A stretch of DNA of 64,000 nt from Pectinophora gossypiella (GCF_024362695.1 NC_065406.1:2356001-2420000); one strand, 5' to 3'; positions 55,401-61,969 are shown, counted from the stretch's first letter. Numbers and translations: made by a program. The notes: generated by a model from the sequence alone, not told the origin.

Positions 55401-56405
55401 CCTAGAGTGGAATAAAGACAGGAGGATGATGAGGTAGGAGATCATTGTATTAACATTGCCGTGTTTGCATTGGTAAAGACGGATATTGTAATATCGGTGT
55501 ATTTAATCTTTTTTTTTGACGTGGCTTATTGTAGATTTGCCGCAGATGGCATTAACTACTTGGCCGGAAGTATTTAAGCAACACTAACCTGTTTGTATGT
55601 CATTTAGTATAATTATTCACGTCAACATGTCTCTCCTTCACAATATCTGGATTATGCAAACTAAAGTCAACTAAATATCATAAACTTGTCTCTGTTGGCT
55701 TACAGCATCGATATCCTGCACACGAACCACTTGTAGCAGTGATCAATAAACCATAAAATCAATCACCATCAAATCAAATACAAGCACTTTCACCTATTTA
55801 CTCCAATCTAAAATTCATGGAGGGCACCTAACCATATTTTAGCAATGTTGCTGTCACAACACTTGGAACGTTGTAAACTTAACAAACTGAAATTGCTTGC
55901 ACCGAGTCTGAATACTAATGAATATACAGAGTACACAGTCAAAGTAAAGCAACCATTTCATAAATTTTACTACAGTATTACGGAATTTCTTGCTGGTATG
56001 AGTAAAAGGGGAGAGATATTAGAAGGAACTAACTACAAAGTTAATGAAAGGTTCAAGAAACCTGCTAACAAATTCATGTTTACTTCAAGTAAGTATAATT
56101 TAGATATTTTCATGTATTGATGTGTAAAACGTACAGTGTTCCAAAAGATAATATGGTCAGTCAATACTAGTCAGTCAATTTTAGTCAGTTAAGGTATACC
56201 AAAATTCTTACCAGTTTTTCCAGGAGTACATTTGCAGTAGAAAGCGCCAACTCTATCAATACAGGTAGCGCCATTGAAGCAAGCAGCTCCAGCGCAGTCG
56301 TCGATGTTGATTGAGCACTCAGGACCAGTCCACCCGTTGACGCAAATGCACGAGAAACCACCGACAGTATTGGTGCATGTCGCTCCGTTCTGGCACACGA
56401 GAGGC
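28268..56405 (-). CDS. Notch: Notch receptor, 28 exons, EGF8 to C-terminus
   Basis: Twenty-eight exons join in phase into 2131 residues plus the stop TAG (exons are listed separately). In order: EGF8-36, numbered by matching to Drosophila from memory, many calcium-binding (D-I-D/N-E-C); three LNR repeats; the heterodimerisation region; one membrane span (about 36140-36200, FIGVILVLLAGLLIGVLV); a RAM region with WFP; basic nuclear signals (RRRSRRR, AKRARG); seven ankyrin repeats; and a PEST tail ending EAIYI. EGF11-12, the ligand-binding pair, keep the O-fucose site CRNDGSC. Notch receives Delta/Serrate, is cut by ADAM and gamma-secretase, and its inner part activates Su(H) targets. The signal peptide and EGF1-7 lie beyond 64000. 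Identity is near certain. Confidence 0.98.
28558..28821 (-). mobile_element. SINE family A, 5'-truncated, 9-bp target duplication
   Basis: The tail CTTCTATCGTGTGGGTTGTG to the B-box region; the A-box half is lost. Flanked by ACTGGTGCT at 28549-28557 and 28822-28830. Lies in the last Notch intron, beginning about 95 bases upstream (5' on the Notch strand) of exon 28. Confidence 0.85.
28838..29168. mobile_element. MITE family G, full copy
   Basis: The left end CACCATCTAATTTTATTTTA and AGTTATACCTGTCATTTTCT mirrors the right end AGAAAATGATGGGTATAACT and AGGAGGTGTCTGCAGGAATC. Inner parts match 11250-11578. Confidence 0.8.
29248..29570 (+). mobile_element. SINE family C, near full length
   Basis: A tRNA-like head (GCCGTGTAGCTCGATTGCCT, B box GGTTCGAATCC), the body ATCGTGAGGAAACCCGC and GTATTGGGCTGGTTTTCCCT, and the end AACGGGATAATGCTAGGG plus GATGATGATC. 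Related pieces: 23960-24065, 44425-44630, 49560-49711 and 61095-61250. In the last Notch intron. Confidence 0.8.
29651..29758 (-). CDS. Notch: Notch exon 27: glutamine-rich part of the intracellular tail
   Basis: 108 bases between TTTTCAG and GTATGT on the minus strand. Encodes ANGQHNTQLQAVMTHAAALG and QVQGAQHPAITNLMS. Phase 1 in, phase 1 out. Confidence 0.9.
29800..30190. repeat. Notch intron with poly-G and family H piece
   Basis: A run of about 12 G at 29807-29818. A stretch ending near 29990 (CACGTTGGTCTAACAGAAAG, CTCGGTGAGG) recurs at 50240-50290 and in part at 31720-31750. 30040-30185 resembles MITE family H (GTCAAATGGCAATATTGCTT). Confidence 0.55.
30289..30411 (-). CDS. Notch: Notch exon 26: SPGKSRPSLPTSP block
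   Basis: 123 bases between ATCACAG and GTGAGT on the minus strand. Encodes SPSPGKSRPSLPTSPAHM, a conserved block of insect Notch tails, then HSHQHQLDAAAYSALAHL. Confidence 0.94.
30767..31083 (-). mobile_element. SINE family A in a Notch intron
   Basis: Tail CTTCTTCTATCGTGTGGGTT, shared core near 30895, B box and head to GGCCTCCGTGGTCCAGTGG (minus strand). Lies between exons 26 and 25; the matching opposite-strand copy is at 31778-32030. Confidence 0.88.
31152..31272 (-). CDS. Notch: Notch exon 25
   Basis: 121 bases between TTTCCAG and GTAAGA on the minus strand. Encodes TGQALHQSYGGGALGASLSP then PYSNHSPTHSNHTTSPHAYI: a low-complexity Ser/Thr/His-rich part of the tail. Confidence 0.92.
31534..31650 (-). 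CDS. Notch: Notch exon 24
   Basis: 117 bases, phase 0 on both sides. Encodes DLPSPYDATSLYSNAIAQFA and, at the end, KQPPSYEDCVK, a conserved PPSYEDC block with a PPxY motif of the kind bound by WW-domain ubiquitin ligases. Confidence 0.94.
31778..32030 (+). mobile_element. SINE family A, opposite orientation, tail truncated
   Basis: Head GCCTCCACCAGTGGTTGACC and GGTCCCTGGTTCGAATCCC, then the body to TCAGGGGCCTTTGGCGG. Lies in the Notch intron between exons 24 and 23. Confidence 0.85.
32085..32255 (+). repeat. Repeat family D copy
   Basis: GGACACTTCAGACTTCG, then CGCGTATCTGTGTGTGTGAC, then AGGTAAACCTAGCTCAACCG. In a Notch intron. Confidence 0.75.
32365..32476 (-). CDS. Notch: Notch exon 23
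   Basis: 112 bases between GTAACAG and GTAACG on the minus strand. Encodes KPSVKKNNKKVAQEVPQSVE then SLGSSLSPVESPLQNLQ, with the basic KPSVKK block. Confidence 0.92.
32689..32760 (-). mobile_element. LINE ORF2 fragment
   Basis: The minus-strand frame ALDKKRHIRKTHPKPSYAS matches the LDAKRQIRKTRPKPSYHY part of the remnant at 300-680. Lies in the Notch intron between exons 23 and 22. Confidence 0.5.
32827..32983 (-). CDS. Notch: Notch exon 22
   Basis: 157 bases. Encodes SPNPHPQLISQPTVISASGA and KGKPKKPRAKAGPDSPDQGY. The acceptor is CCGCAG; the only donor that keeps the phase is GTTTGT, weaker than the others in this gene. Confidence 0.88.
33184..33388 (-). CDS. Notch: Notch exon 21: last ankyrin repeats
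   Basis: 205 bases. Encodes DETPLFLGAREGSYGACRAL, then NREITDHMDRLPRDVAQERM and HDDIVRLLDEHCPRPP. Ankyrin repeats 6-7, part of the CSL/Mastermind interface (family knowledge). Confidence 0.96.
33802..33970 (-). CDS. Notch: Notch exon 20: ankyrin repeats 4-5
   Basis: 169 bases. Encodes LAIEGMVEDLINADADINAS, then SGKTALHWAAAVNNVDAVNV and LLMHGANRDAQDDK. Confidence 0.96.
34291..34612 (-). mobile_element. SINE family A near a Notch donor site
   Basis: Tail CTTCTTCTATCGTGTGGATT, core near 34430, B box GGGTTCGAACCCC-like and head to about 34612. Its head edge is about 31 bases from the exon 19 donor. Confidence 0.88.
34644..34844 (-). CDS. Notch: Notch exon 19: ankyrin repeats 2-4
   Basis: 201 bases. 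Encodes YARADAAKRLLDAGADANSQ, DNTGRTPLHAAVAADAMGVF and NARMHDGTTPLILAA. Confidence 0.96.
35238..35446 (-). CDS. Notch: Notch exon 18: first ankyrin repeats
   Basis: 209 bases. Encodes HDGHVDVDSRGPLGMTPLMV, an acidic spacer (GSDAEDEQTAHIISELVAQG) and DKTGETSLHLAA. Confidence 0.96.
35740..37994 (-). CDS. Notch: Notch exon 17: EGF29-36, LNR, membrane span, RAM
   Basis: 2255 bases, by far the largest exon. It encodes the rest of EGF29, EGF30-36, LNR-A (CNTYACEFDGNDC), LNR-B (CNTQACLFDGRDC), LNR-C (CNNAECNWDGLDC), the heterodimerisation domain (from about 36630 down to 36210), the membrane helix (about 36200-36140), the RAM WFP motif (about 36105), Arg-rich nuclear signal clusters and an acidic DDDDD run. 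The gamma-secretase region GVLV is intact. I see no clear furin-type R-x-R/K-R before the heterodimerisation region. Confidence 0.98.
38189..38328 (-). CDS. Notch: Notch exon 16: EGF28 and start of EGF29
   Basis: 140 bases. Encodes CENNPCENGATCSQKGPQYT, then CAPGWSGKLCDVEMVSCKDA. Closely matches the Drosophila QKGPQYTCTC block (from memory). Confidence 0.96.
38720..38869 (-). CDS. Notch: Notch exon 15: end of EGF26, EGF27
   Basis: 150 bases between CCCCAG and GTGAGT. Encodes YTGSNCQFRINMCDSSPCDN, then GATCHDHVTHYTCHCPYGYT. CDNGATC fits an O-fucose site. Confidence 0.96.
38945..39165. mobile_element. MITE family F copy in a Notch intron
   Basis: GTGACATCGTAACGAATACT ... ATATCAAGTGGATTTTTCGG on the left, and GGAAAATTCCACTGGATATT ... 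GATGTCACTAACACCCTGTA on the right, around a longer centre. Confidence 0.8.
39707..39855 (-). CDS. Notch: Notch exon 14: second half of EGF25, EGF26
   Basis: 149 bases. Encodes YVASYTCTCPLGFSGINCQT, NDEDCTESSCMNGGSCIDGI and NSYNCSCPPG. Confidence 0.96.
39905..40035 (+). repeat. Repeat family E copy
   Basis: GTAAATTTGCCGGCCGG, then AAGACAACAGGCCTGAAGGC and GAAAATTATATTTGAAAGAATT; the latter pieces also occur at 8230-8300. Confidence 0.6.
40053..40198 (-). CDS. Notch: Notch exon 13: EGF24 and first half of EGF25
   Basis: 146 bases. Encodes PCQNGATCLDSIGDYNCVCA, then DIDECQSHPCMNGATCNQ. Part of the Abruptex region (EGF24-29) in fly numbering. Confidence 0.95.
40516..40748 (-). CDS. Notch: Notch exon 12: EGF22, EGF23, start of EGF24
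   Basis: 233 bases. Encodes CRHGGRCIAEASYAEFTCQC, VDECAVTAPCHNEATCINTE and CAINTDDCAS. Confidence 0.95.
40795..41085 (+). mobile_element. Degraded LINE reverse transcriptase fragment
   Basis: The frame CGVKDDIVTKIENGMLSWLL, the string AGRGRPRRTYIDQIRDVL spelled with frameshifts, and a later CMKRLMNVEKARE frame match the ORF2 C-terminal region of a lepidopteran non-LTR element (from memory). A minus-strand fragment of the same family is at about 60645-60745. Confidence 0.6.
41132..41273. mobile_element. 142-bp MITE with TA target site (family P)
   Basis: CAGTCACGAGCA against TGCTCGTGACCG, flanked by TA at 41130-41131 and 41274-41275; same length as the copy at 10189-10330. Confidence 0.85.
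41405..41561 (-). CDS. Notch: Notch exon 11: EGF21 and start of EGF22
   Basis: 157 bases. Encodes VNCETNIDDCAGNPCLHGGS, then CVCAPPHSGRNCENTLDPCS. GC-rich third positions compared with the neighbouring exons. Confidence 0.95.
42004..42101. repeat. Pair of strong palindromes in a Notch intron
   Basis: CTCACACGACGCT and AGCGTCGTGTGAG (42005-42042) form one hairpin. ACGAGTTCGCATTGATTTGT plus ATG (42045-42067) is repeated exactly inverted at 42078-42100 with a 10-base loop. Both hairpins share CACACGACG/ACGAGT-like ends; probably one small MITE. Confidence 0.85.
42181..42294 (-). CDS. Notch: Notch exon 10: end of EGF19, EGF20
   Basis: 114 bases. Encodes RCERDIDECSSNPCQHGGTC and HDRLNAYKCDCVLGFT. 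Confidence 0.95.
42460..42615. mobile_element. MITE family G, one end
   Basis: TTCAAAATTAACAGTTGTCA, GGTATAACTTGAAACTAAAA and TTAGGAGGTGTCTGCAGGAA match the right part of 28838-29168. A family E fragment (42332-42362) precedes it. Confidence 0.7.
42639..42745 (-). CDS. Notch: Notch exon 9: EGF19
   Basis: 107 bases. Encodes CLSDVNECASNPCINGGTCE and DGVNQFICHCLPGYG. Confidence 0.95.
43138..43290 (-). CDS. Notch: Notch exon 8: second half of EGF17, EGF18
   Basis: 153 bases. Encodes YTCECIPGFTGQHCETNINE, CLSNPCANGGKCIDRINGFQ and CECPRGYYDA. Confidence 0.95.
43481..43540 (-). mobile_element. SINE family B tail fragment
   Basis: ACTGCCTATATACGTCCCAC and CTGGGCACAGGCCTCCCCTT; only about 60 bases remain. 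In the Notch intron between exons 8 and 7. Confidence 0.75.
43993..44131 (-). CDS. Notch: Notch exon 7: rest of EGF16, first half of EGF17
   Basis: 139 bases. Encodes HCEDLIDGYQCRCKPGTSGR, then NVNECYSNPCRNGATCIDGI. Confidence 0.94.
44425..44630 (+). mobile_element. SINE family C, head truncated
   Basis: ACCACGTGCTCAGTGGTGAA, AACATCGTGAGGAAACTTAC and GGTTAGGTAAGCGAACCCC match the body of 29248-29570, ending in GATGATGATG. Confidence 0.75.
44691..44858 (-). CDS. Notch: Notch exon 6: end of EGF14, EGF15, start of EGF16
   Basis: 168 bases. Encodes MSCETNINDCLSAPCHRGEC, then CNCHPGYTGRVCQTQINECE. Confidence 0.95.
45007..45198 (-). mobile_element. RTE-like LINE ORF2 fragment
   Basis: The minus-strand frame HVMGRDEKHITKKVMSINVD followed by GYRGKERPKK matches the C-terminal region of RTE-like reverse transcriptases (from memory). 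Lies in the Notch intron between exons 6 and 5. Confidence 0.65.
45215..45345. mobile_element. MITE family H copy
   Basis: CACATCGAAGCAATTCATCT and AAGCAATATTGCAATTTGAC, then AATAGCAATATTGCTTTC. The full palindromic form is at 61970-62135. It ends about two bases from exon 5's donor end. Confidence 0.7.
45347..45468 (-). CDS. Notch: Notch exon 5: end of EGF13, EGF14
   Basis: 122 bases. Encodes FTGARCQVNIDDCASSPCRN and GGTCHDSIAGYTCECPPGYT. Confidence 0.95.
45703..45850. mobile_element. MITE family F, compact palindrome
   Basis: GGTGTTAGTGACATCGTAAC through AGTTAATATCAAATTCCACT, then inverted to GTTTTCGTTACGATGTCACT. The arms meet with almost no spacer. Between Notch exons 5 and 4. Confidence 0.82.
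45971..46085 (-). CDS. Notch: Notch exon 4: end of EGF12, EGF13
   Basis: 115 bases. Encodes FTGTQCEVEIDECANNPCLN and GGVCHDMINAFRCTCVIG. Confidence 0.96.
48385..48850 (+). mobile_element. Two SINE copies in tandem
   Basis: 48385-48567 has GTAAGATGATCCGTGCTTCG, GCCGTTGGTCCCGGTTACTA and the tail CACAACCCACATGATAAC. 48590-48850 begins anew with a head-like GGCCTTCGTGGTGCAGAGGT and GAGTTCAATTCCCAATGG, then a diverged body. Confidence 0.7.
49231..49360 (+). mobile_element. CR1/Jockey-like LINE, last codons and 3' end
   Basis: The frame FKTVVKQKLYKKGYYKVSDY then LEDMNAWD and TAA is the end of a non-LTR reverse transcriptase ORF (family knowledge). A second, frameshifted copy is at 7705-7830. Confidence 0.7.
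49712..50155 (+). mobile_element. 5'-truncated RTE-like LINE with 15-bp target duplication
   Basis: The target duplication GCTGAGCACAAACAT lies at 49697-49711 and 50156-50170. The insert encodes the ORF2 C-terminus: TWAVTQRQVQTIQVAEMKML, RWMCGVTMLDKIRNEYVRGS, RLRWFGHVKRR and RGRPKTRWADVVKKDL (frame stop after 50131). It ends AATAATAAATGCCAAGGAG plus a GA run. It interrupts an older minus-strand SINE C piece (49560-49711 and 50171 on). Confidence 0.88.
52481..52640 (+). repeat. Repeat family E, longest copy
   Basis: GTGACTTATTGTAGATTTTC, CATTAACTCCTTGGCCGGAC, GGGCTTTCACCCGGTACAAA, AACAACAGGCCTGAGGGTGC-like and CAAACCTCGGTTCAGAGCGA in order. Best reference for the family. Confidence 0.7.
53338..53549 (+). 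mobile_element. Helitron-like non-autonomous element (tentative)
   Basis: CTAATATAATTTATTATAAA, GAACCCATTTAGATGAAATT and GCGCGGACAAAGTCGTGGGT ending TCTAGT follow the order of an abundant insect non-coding repeat that ends in CTAGT (from memory). No TSD is expected for Helitrons, so the ends are uncertain. Confidence 0.4.
53876..54270. mobile_element. hAT-type MITE with 8-bp target duplication and GGATAC iterons
   Basis: Target duplication GTGGTGTC at 53868-53875 and 54271-54278. Terminal inverted repeats TAGTGATGTGCCGG and TAGTGATGTTCCG. Subterminal iterons of ATCCGCGGATACGGAT occur at both ends. 395 bp, non-coding. An 8-bp duplication is the mark of hAT elements. Confidence 0.88.
54690..54872 (-). 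CDS. Notch: Notch exon 3: EGF11 and EGF12 (ligand-binding)
   Basis: 183 bases. Encodes SPCEHDGICVNTPGSFACNC, then TNVNECESHPCRNDGSCLDD and PGTFRCVCMPG. CRNDGSC is the O-fucose site of EGF12 that Fringe modifies (family knowledge). Confidence 0.97.
55171..55326 (-). CDS. Notch: Notch exon 2: end of EGF9, EGF10, start of EGF11
   Basis: 156 bases between TCTCAG and GTAGG. Encodes LLCHLDDACTSNPCHADAIC, then GSYTCSCASGYKGLDC and EDINECEQ. Confidence 0.96.
55519..55570 (+). repeat. Repeat family E fragment
   Basis: GTGGCTTATTGTAGATTTGC and GCATTAACTACTTGGCCGGA, in the Notch intron between exons 2 and 1. Confidence 0.65.
56212..56405 (-). CDS. Notch: Notch exon 1 of those seen: EGF8 and EGF9
   Basis: 194 bases. 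Encodes PLVCQNGATCTNTVGGFSCI, then SINIDDCAGAACFNGATCID and CKCTPGKT. It enters in the middle of EGF8 with one base of a split codon, so an upstream exon must exist beyond the window. Confidence 0.96.
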
Positions 56406-59400
56406 CTAAGGGAGAAAAAGAGACAATTATATTTCTCAATGTTTAAATAAATAGGATATAAAAAGAGTAATTCGAAAAGTCGTTACTTTCATTATGGGAA
56501 ATTATAATACCCAGTGGTCGCAGTCTTAATTTAAAATGTTAGCTGCCCAGTTTATTGTCAAGGGAGCAGGTAAAATAAATCGACGCAAAACTTTAATAAC
56601 AGTTCTCAAATGTAAATCAGACTCGAATATGTGATCAAAATGAAGACGCGAATAAAATTGACTCGACGACGATCCTAAAAGTAATCACGCTTCTCGTAAA
56701 ACTTGAAGGATTGAATGTGGCTGTAACAGAAACGAAGCAAAACGAAAACGCCGCAAAACGGTATGAAATACAAAAAAAATGTTACGCAAACAGGAGTCTC
56801 GGAATAAAGTGTAATTTAATATTTTCTCTCCTAAATTATCAAAAAGCACCGCCTGTCACATGTTGGACTGGTTCCTTTTTAAATATCAGTTATTAGCGCG
56901 TTCGCGGATTTTTTGTGAGAGCATAATTTCGGGTGAGGCATTTTATAAACTGCGACATTTTGACTGTCTCCTTTGAAAACGCTTAGCATATTTTCCTTAA
57001 CATTACTGTGGGACTTTTTTAATTGCCTAATTTCACATTTATTTATATCCGTACTTTCATCAACCTCTGAGATACTTTTTAACGACCCATTAATGTTGCT
57101 TTACTGATTCGCAGTAACATGATCATCAAATAATGTTTTTACGTTTTTTAATAAGATGTCCTCCCTTACTTACTGCTTGCGTTTCAATCATCGATTTTAG
57201 TTCTGCAATAAAATTTTAATGTTGTTTGTTTGATCCTTAAATTTTTTAAGGCTTAAAGATAATGCAATCAACACTGAAATATTCTGGTCGTTCACAACCG
57301 TGATTTTTGTTGACACGTTTTTATTATGCCAAACGTCAGGCAATTTATGTATATTTAACATTGATTTAAGGTGGGAATGGTGGGATACAAAAGCTTACGA
57401 AAGTTATTTTGGGTGGTTAAACCAAGTGTGTGAACTCGTTGGGAGTTTAAAAGGCCACACTAAATCACTCATTTTTATATGCGCAAATGTTAAATTGCAG
57501 ATTTCATTAAAACAAACTTTTAACTAAGTATACCGTTTTGTTATAAATGTACAATACCTAGCCACAATAGGTATCTACAGATTTATAAGGTAACCCCGTA
57601 CGGGCAAAGATCGAGAACAGGCGCGGCACGAGCGCGTGCGCCCGCGCATATCAGATCAAATTGCGACCAATATTACAACCAAACCCAATTCCAGACGAAG
57701 AAAATTATTGGAAATATAAATAACTTCACGTAGTCCAATTTTGGAGCCTTTGAACTGTAGTTCTCAAGACACTTAATATGATGTTTCATTAAGATGCATA
57801 ACTAACTACTAACATAACTAGTAGGATGATTAGCAGGAGACAGGCAAAACCAAAACCAATAAATTAATAACTTAAAAATATCCGCCCTTGATGCAAAGAC
57901 CTAAGATAACTGACGAAACGTGTAGAGACATGTGATCAACCCATCACCAGTATAGTCGGTTCATCAAGTTAGGTATAACACAAACCCTCTTTCAGTTTTT
58001 ACGACTTGCCTGGAAAGATAAGGTAGCCTCGTTAAAAGATAAAAAACTAGAATTACTGAACTTCAATAGTTTACCAAGAAAATATACATTAACGTATAGA
58101 AAGCGTACGTAAATGAACACTGCAGCCTGTTTTCAGAAAAATACCTTTAATACAAACGTTACTGAACAATGTCAAAGCAACAATAAATCAACATCGGATT
58201 TTAACACCACCATTATTGAAGTTTGCTAGGAAAGTCAAAGACTCCTAGCGATTGGCACTTGTATAATACATACCTAATATACAAGTTTTAAACGAAAGTA
58301 AACCTTTTTAACAGAATCGTGAAAGCCAATACAGAGGTGCGTTTCAAATGTTTTATTATCAACTGTAATAACATATTTGATGTCATCTCAATGTTCAATC
58401 CTAACAATCAAGCACCATAATTCTTGAATTTGAATACATGTCTAACCCAAAGAAGAATTACTAAATAAGAAGTACGCTTTACCTCAAGACTTGCACCAAC
58501 GCAATATTAATATTCAGAATAAGCTTTCTGATCGTAAATCTAAGTCGAGATGTAATAAACTATCGACTTTTAACTCACATTGACAACTCTGTGTGAAATG
58601 TTAAGTTATAAAATACCCCCATAATCAGATCCGTGGAACTAAATTATGCATTAATTTTGTTAAGGCCATTTACTAGACTATAGTTCGGTTTCGGTCAGTA
58701 ACACTTAAACCCGAACTATAATCCGTATAATTTAATCGATGTTCGATGCGACAAAAACCGGTAAGCCACCGACCAAAGTCCCTCATCATTTTCGTACCTA
58801 ATTAGATAATTCTGGTCTAAAGTAACAGTTTTATATCGCGCTTCTTTAAAGAGCTTTGCCGCTAAATAAAAAAAATATCAACAGATGCAACAAAGTAATA
58901 AAATACAAAACAAATTAGGTATCTTTCAATATAATAAAGCCACCGCTATCGGTTTCTCATAGTGTTTAATAAACAACTTTGAAACACAGGGGACCGAGTA
59001 CATTGCCTTGAGATACACCATCATTTAGAAAAAGTACAAAAGCAAAATGGATGATCCCAAAGACACGATTGCGAAACTCACACTGATAAATTGTTATTTA
59101 TTATGTCTAACCTGATTTCAACAGTATCATGTCAACGCGAATGTTTGTAAAATATGATTCTTTTGTGTCCTATGCTTTCGCAATGACTGTTTACATTCAA
59201 TAGTCCAAGTTATGAAATTGAGATGGTGGGACGATAGTGGCTATTTGAATTCGAATGTCCAGAAGTGGTGCAGCTGTATAATTTATTGCCTTTTAGTTAA
59301 ATTGGAATGGCCACTTACTGGAAATATGCATAATCTTTAAGCAAGCTGTTATCTAAACGACAAGAATCAATTTGTTTTTGGGTCGCTTTGTAATGGATGC

Positions 59401-59939
59401 TTATAGAGATTGTAGAATCAACGTCTCAGATGGAGAGCGATACGCAGGATTGACGAGTAACGGCTTTGAATATATTTATGAAGGTATAATCAGACCCTTA
59501 ATTAAGCAGACACACCTAACACTTAACTCAGTGGAGATAAAATCTATATTAGTATGTATATAGGCCTTCATAATAACAAGCTTACGATATTGGCACAGTT
59601 GTGGAGCAGGAATTACAAACATTCATCACGACGAATAAAGATAACTACAATAGCCCGCAAAATATAAAGAAGAAAGTTTGGGATCCGAAAATTACCAGTA
59701 AATGGCACTTAGTGAAAGCATTGGATGGATCATCAAAGCCCAGTGGCAATGACCCTGGATGCGGAAGGCGTTCGACGACGAGGTGATTGCAACGCCATCA
59801 TCATCATTAATCACGTCTTAGGGCTGTCGATAATGCAACTGCGGACTTTTATTACGCAGAGACAAACGAATAGACGAGTTAAGTTTTTTTTTTATATTGT
59901 TAGTGCTACTGAAGAATCGATGACTTTATGAGACATTCC

Positions 59940-60128
59940 TTTGTTTGGTAAGGACATTGCAGGCTTGAATCACCTGATTGTCTGAAAAAGTAAGATGATT
60001 CCGTATTTCGGAGGGCACGTTAAACCGTTGATCCCGGTTATTAGCCGGAATACACCTCCATCAATCCGCAGCGGAGTAGCGTGGTAGAGTATGCTCCATA
60101 CCCCAGTTGATTGAGGGGAAGTGTAACA
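59940..60128 (+). mobile_element. SINE family B copy
   Basis: GGTAAGGACATTGCAGGCTT, GAATCACCTGATTGTCTG, the core GGAGGGCACGTTAAACCG and CATACCCCAGTTGATTGAGG. The tRNA-like head is lost. Confidence 0.75.
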
Positions 60129-60644
60129 CAAGTGTAATAGGATGATTCTTAAGATAATCTATTTAAATAATGAATGACTGTGTACTCAATACTGTTTTTA
60201 GGGTTAGCCACAATAGAAAGCCCGGTGTTCATAAAGACAAAATCCTTTCAGTAGCTCTGAGAACGCGATCTAGCTCGGACATTATTAATCCTGTTAATCG
60301 ATTAAAATTACGTTCCTGTCCCGTCTTTCTTTTCCGCAGTTCTCAACACAGTGAAAGTCAAAGAGGGTGTTATTTAACATGGCATATCATTACATAGACT
60401 ATATCCTCTGATTTCTCTTGGAGTTATAATCAATTAAATACCTAATCACCTAAGAAAGTAAGACGCCTAGAACTTTGCTGGCTGGAATCGACCAATCCCT
60501 TCATAAATTCAAGTCTGCTTCTAGGCATCGGCAGAGTCACAAATCATTAATAAAATAATCTGCAGCCGTCACTCTTGATTTTCGACCAATGTGTTATTTT
60601 TAGTTGTTAAACTTTTGACTTTCTTAAGCAGAGACTATAGAATT

Positions 60645-60745
60645 ACATTTGCTTCGATCCTGACACACTTCTCATGCTTCCTTCAGATTCATCAATCGTT
60701 TCATACACGCATGCCAGTTCATAGACTCTGTTCAGTTTGATTCGG
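60645..60745 (-). mobile_element. LINE ORF2 fragment
   Basis: On the minus strand GCGTGTATGAAACGATTGAT, GAAGGAAGCATGAGAAGTGT and GTCAGGATCGAAGCAAATG match the C-terminal coding region of the family seen at 40795-41085. Confidence 0.6.
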
Positions 60746-61019
60746 TTCGGTTTTGACTTTCTTACTTCTTGTATAGTAATCTCTTTAATCTCTTTATGTG
60801 TCTTAGGTTATTTTCTATTAATGACGGCTTATAGATCATCTTACAAACTTGTAGTACCTATTTAACATATAAAATGTTTCATAAATTACATCCCAACATG
60901 ATCGGAACAAGCACCAACGATACGGTAGCTTAATGCAATGAACGCAGTTAGCTTTTAGGCTGCTATAACACGAGGTGAATTCTGTTAAATTTGTATGCTG
61001 GGGTTAGTAAGAAAACACC

Positions 61020-61250
61020 ACGATGATGATGGTGTTCTGCTAGATGTATCGATGTCGATGTCGACACCCTTAGCTAGTGTTAACCTGGGCTTAAAATCTG
61101 GGTATGTGACCTAACCTATATTGGGCTAGTTTTCCCTTCGCGGGTTGGAAGGACAGGCAGTTGCTTCTTAAAAAACCGGACCTTTCAAATCTTTAGGTTA
61201 GGTAAGCTGACCATGTGACACCGGGATAACGCTAGGGAGATGATGATAAT
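61020..61250 (+). mobile_element. LINE 3' tail plus SINE C fragment
   Basis: 61055-61092 repeats CGACACCCTTAGCTAGTGTT from 352-383. 61095-61250 matches SINE C (TATTGGGCTAGTTTTCCCTT, CTTTAGGTTAGGTAAGCTGA). A GAT microsatellite lies next to each. Confidence 0.6.
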
Positions 61251-61969
61251 GTTGAACTCCAAATCTCACGAAATATCAAATATGTTAGTGAGACAGGGTT
61301 CTGAAGTGGGTACATGATATTCCACATGACTCTACATCATTGTGCTACTAGTAGTGAAGTCACACCATAATTGTCAAAAGTCGTCTCGTGTAAATCCACC
61401 CTTACCAGCGCCCGCGCAGCCTCATGCAAAATTATTATCGACGACTTCCGCGTACTGCCTACACTCCTCACTTTTAACGTTTATTTACGACCGAACTTTA
61501 ATAAAAGGCGTGTAATTGTCGAATGGTATTACTGTGTCGAATATGTTGATGGGTTTCTTAAGTGTCGTCAAGGAATAAGGTTCTGATTTTTTTAATGCCA
61601 AAGAAGACAGCCGGTTTCTGTTTATTATTTTTATTAAAATGTTATTTTGCAATAAATAATTTATACCACATGGTTCCCTGTGCCCGATTAATGGCAATAG
61701 ACTTAAACATAGCTTGCAATTATAATATCTTATATATTTGACCAAATCGGGTGCTTTAAATAAGAAAAATAAGCTGCAGTGAGAAATAAGCTGCAGTTTA
61801 TGTATGTAGTAATACAATACGAAAACTTTTTATTGCAAAAGAAACACATTACATAAACTATGACAGACAAATAATTGGTACAAAAGGCAGCCTCAGAGCT
61901 AAAGTAGCAATTTCTTCCAGGCAACCTTTACGCGTACATCAGGTGGCTGCACTACCATTTGAACCGGAA

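Noticed and set aside
55845..56120. 91-codon plus-strand frame antisense to a Notch intron
   Set aside because: No motif or supporting exon; Lys/Asn-rich composition as expected from AT-rich DNA.
59372..59563. Plus-strand frame of 63 codons vaguely like a nuclear-receptor helix region
   Set aside because: The resemblance rests on a few spaced residues; no DNA-binding domain or neighbouring exon is seen.
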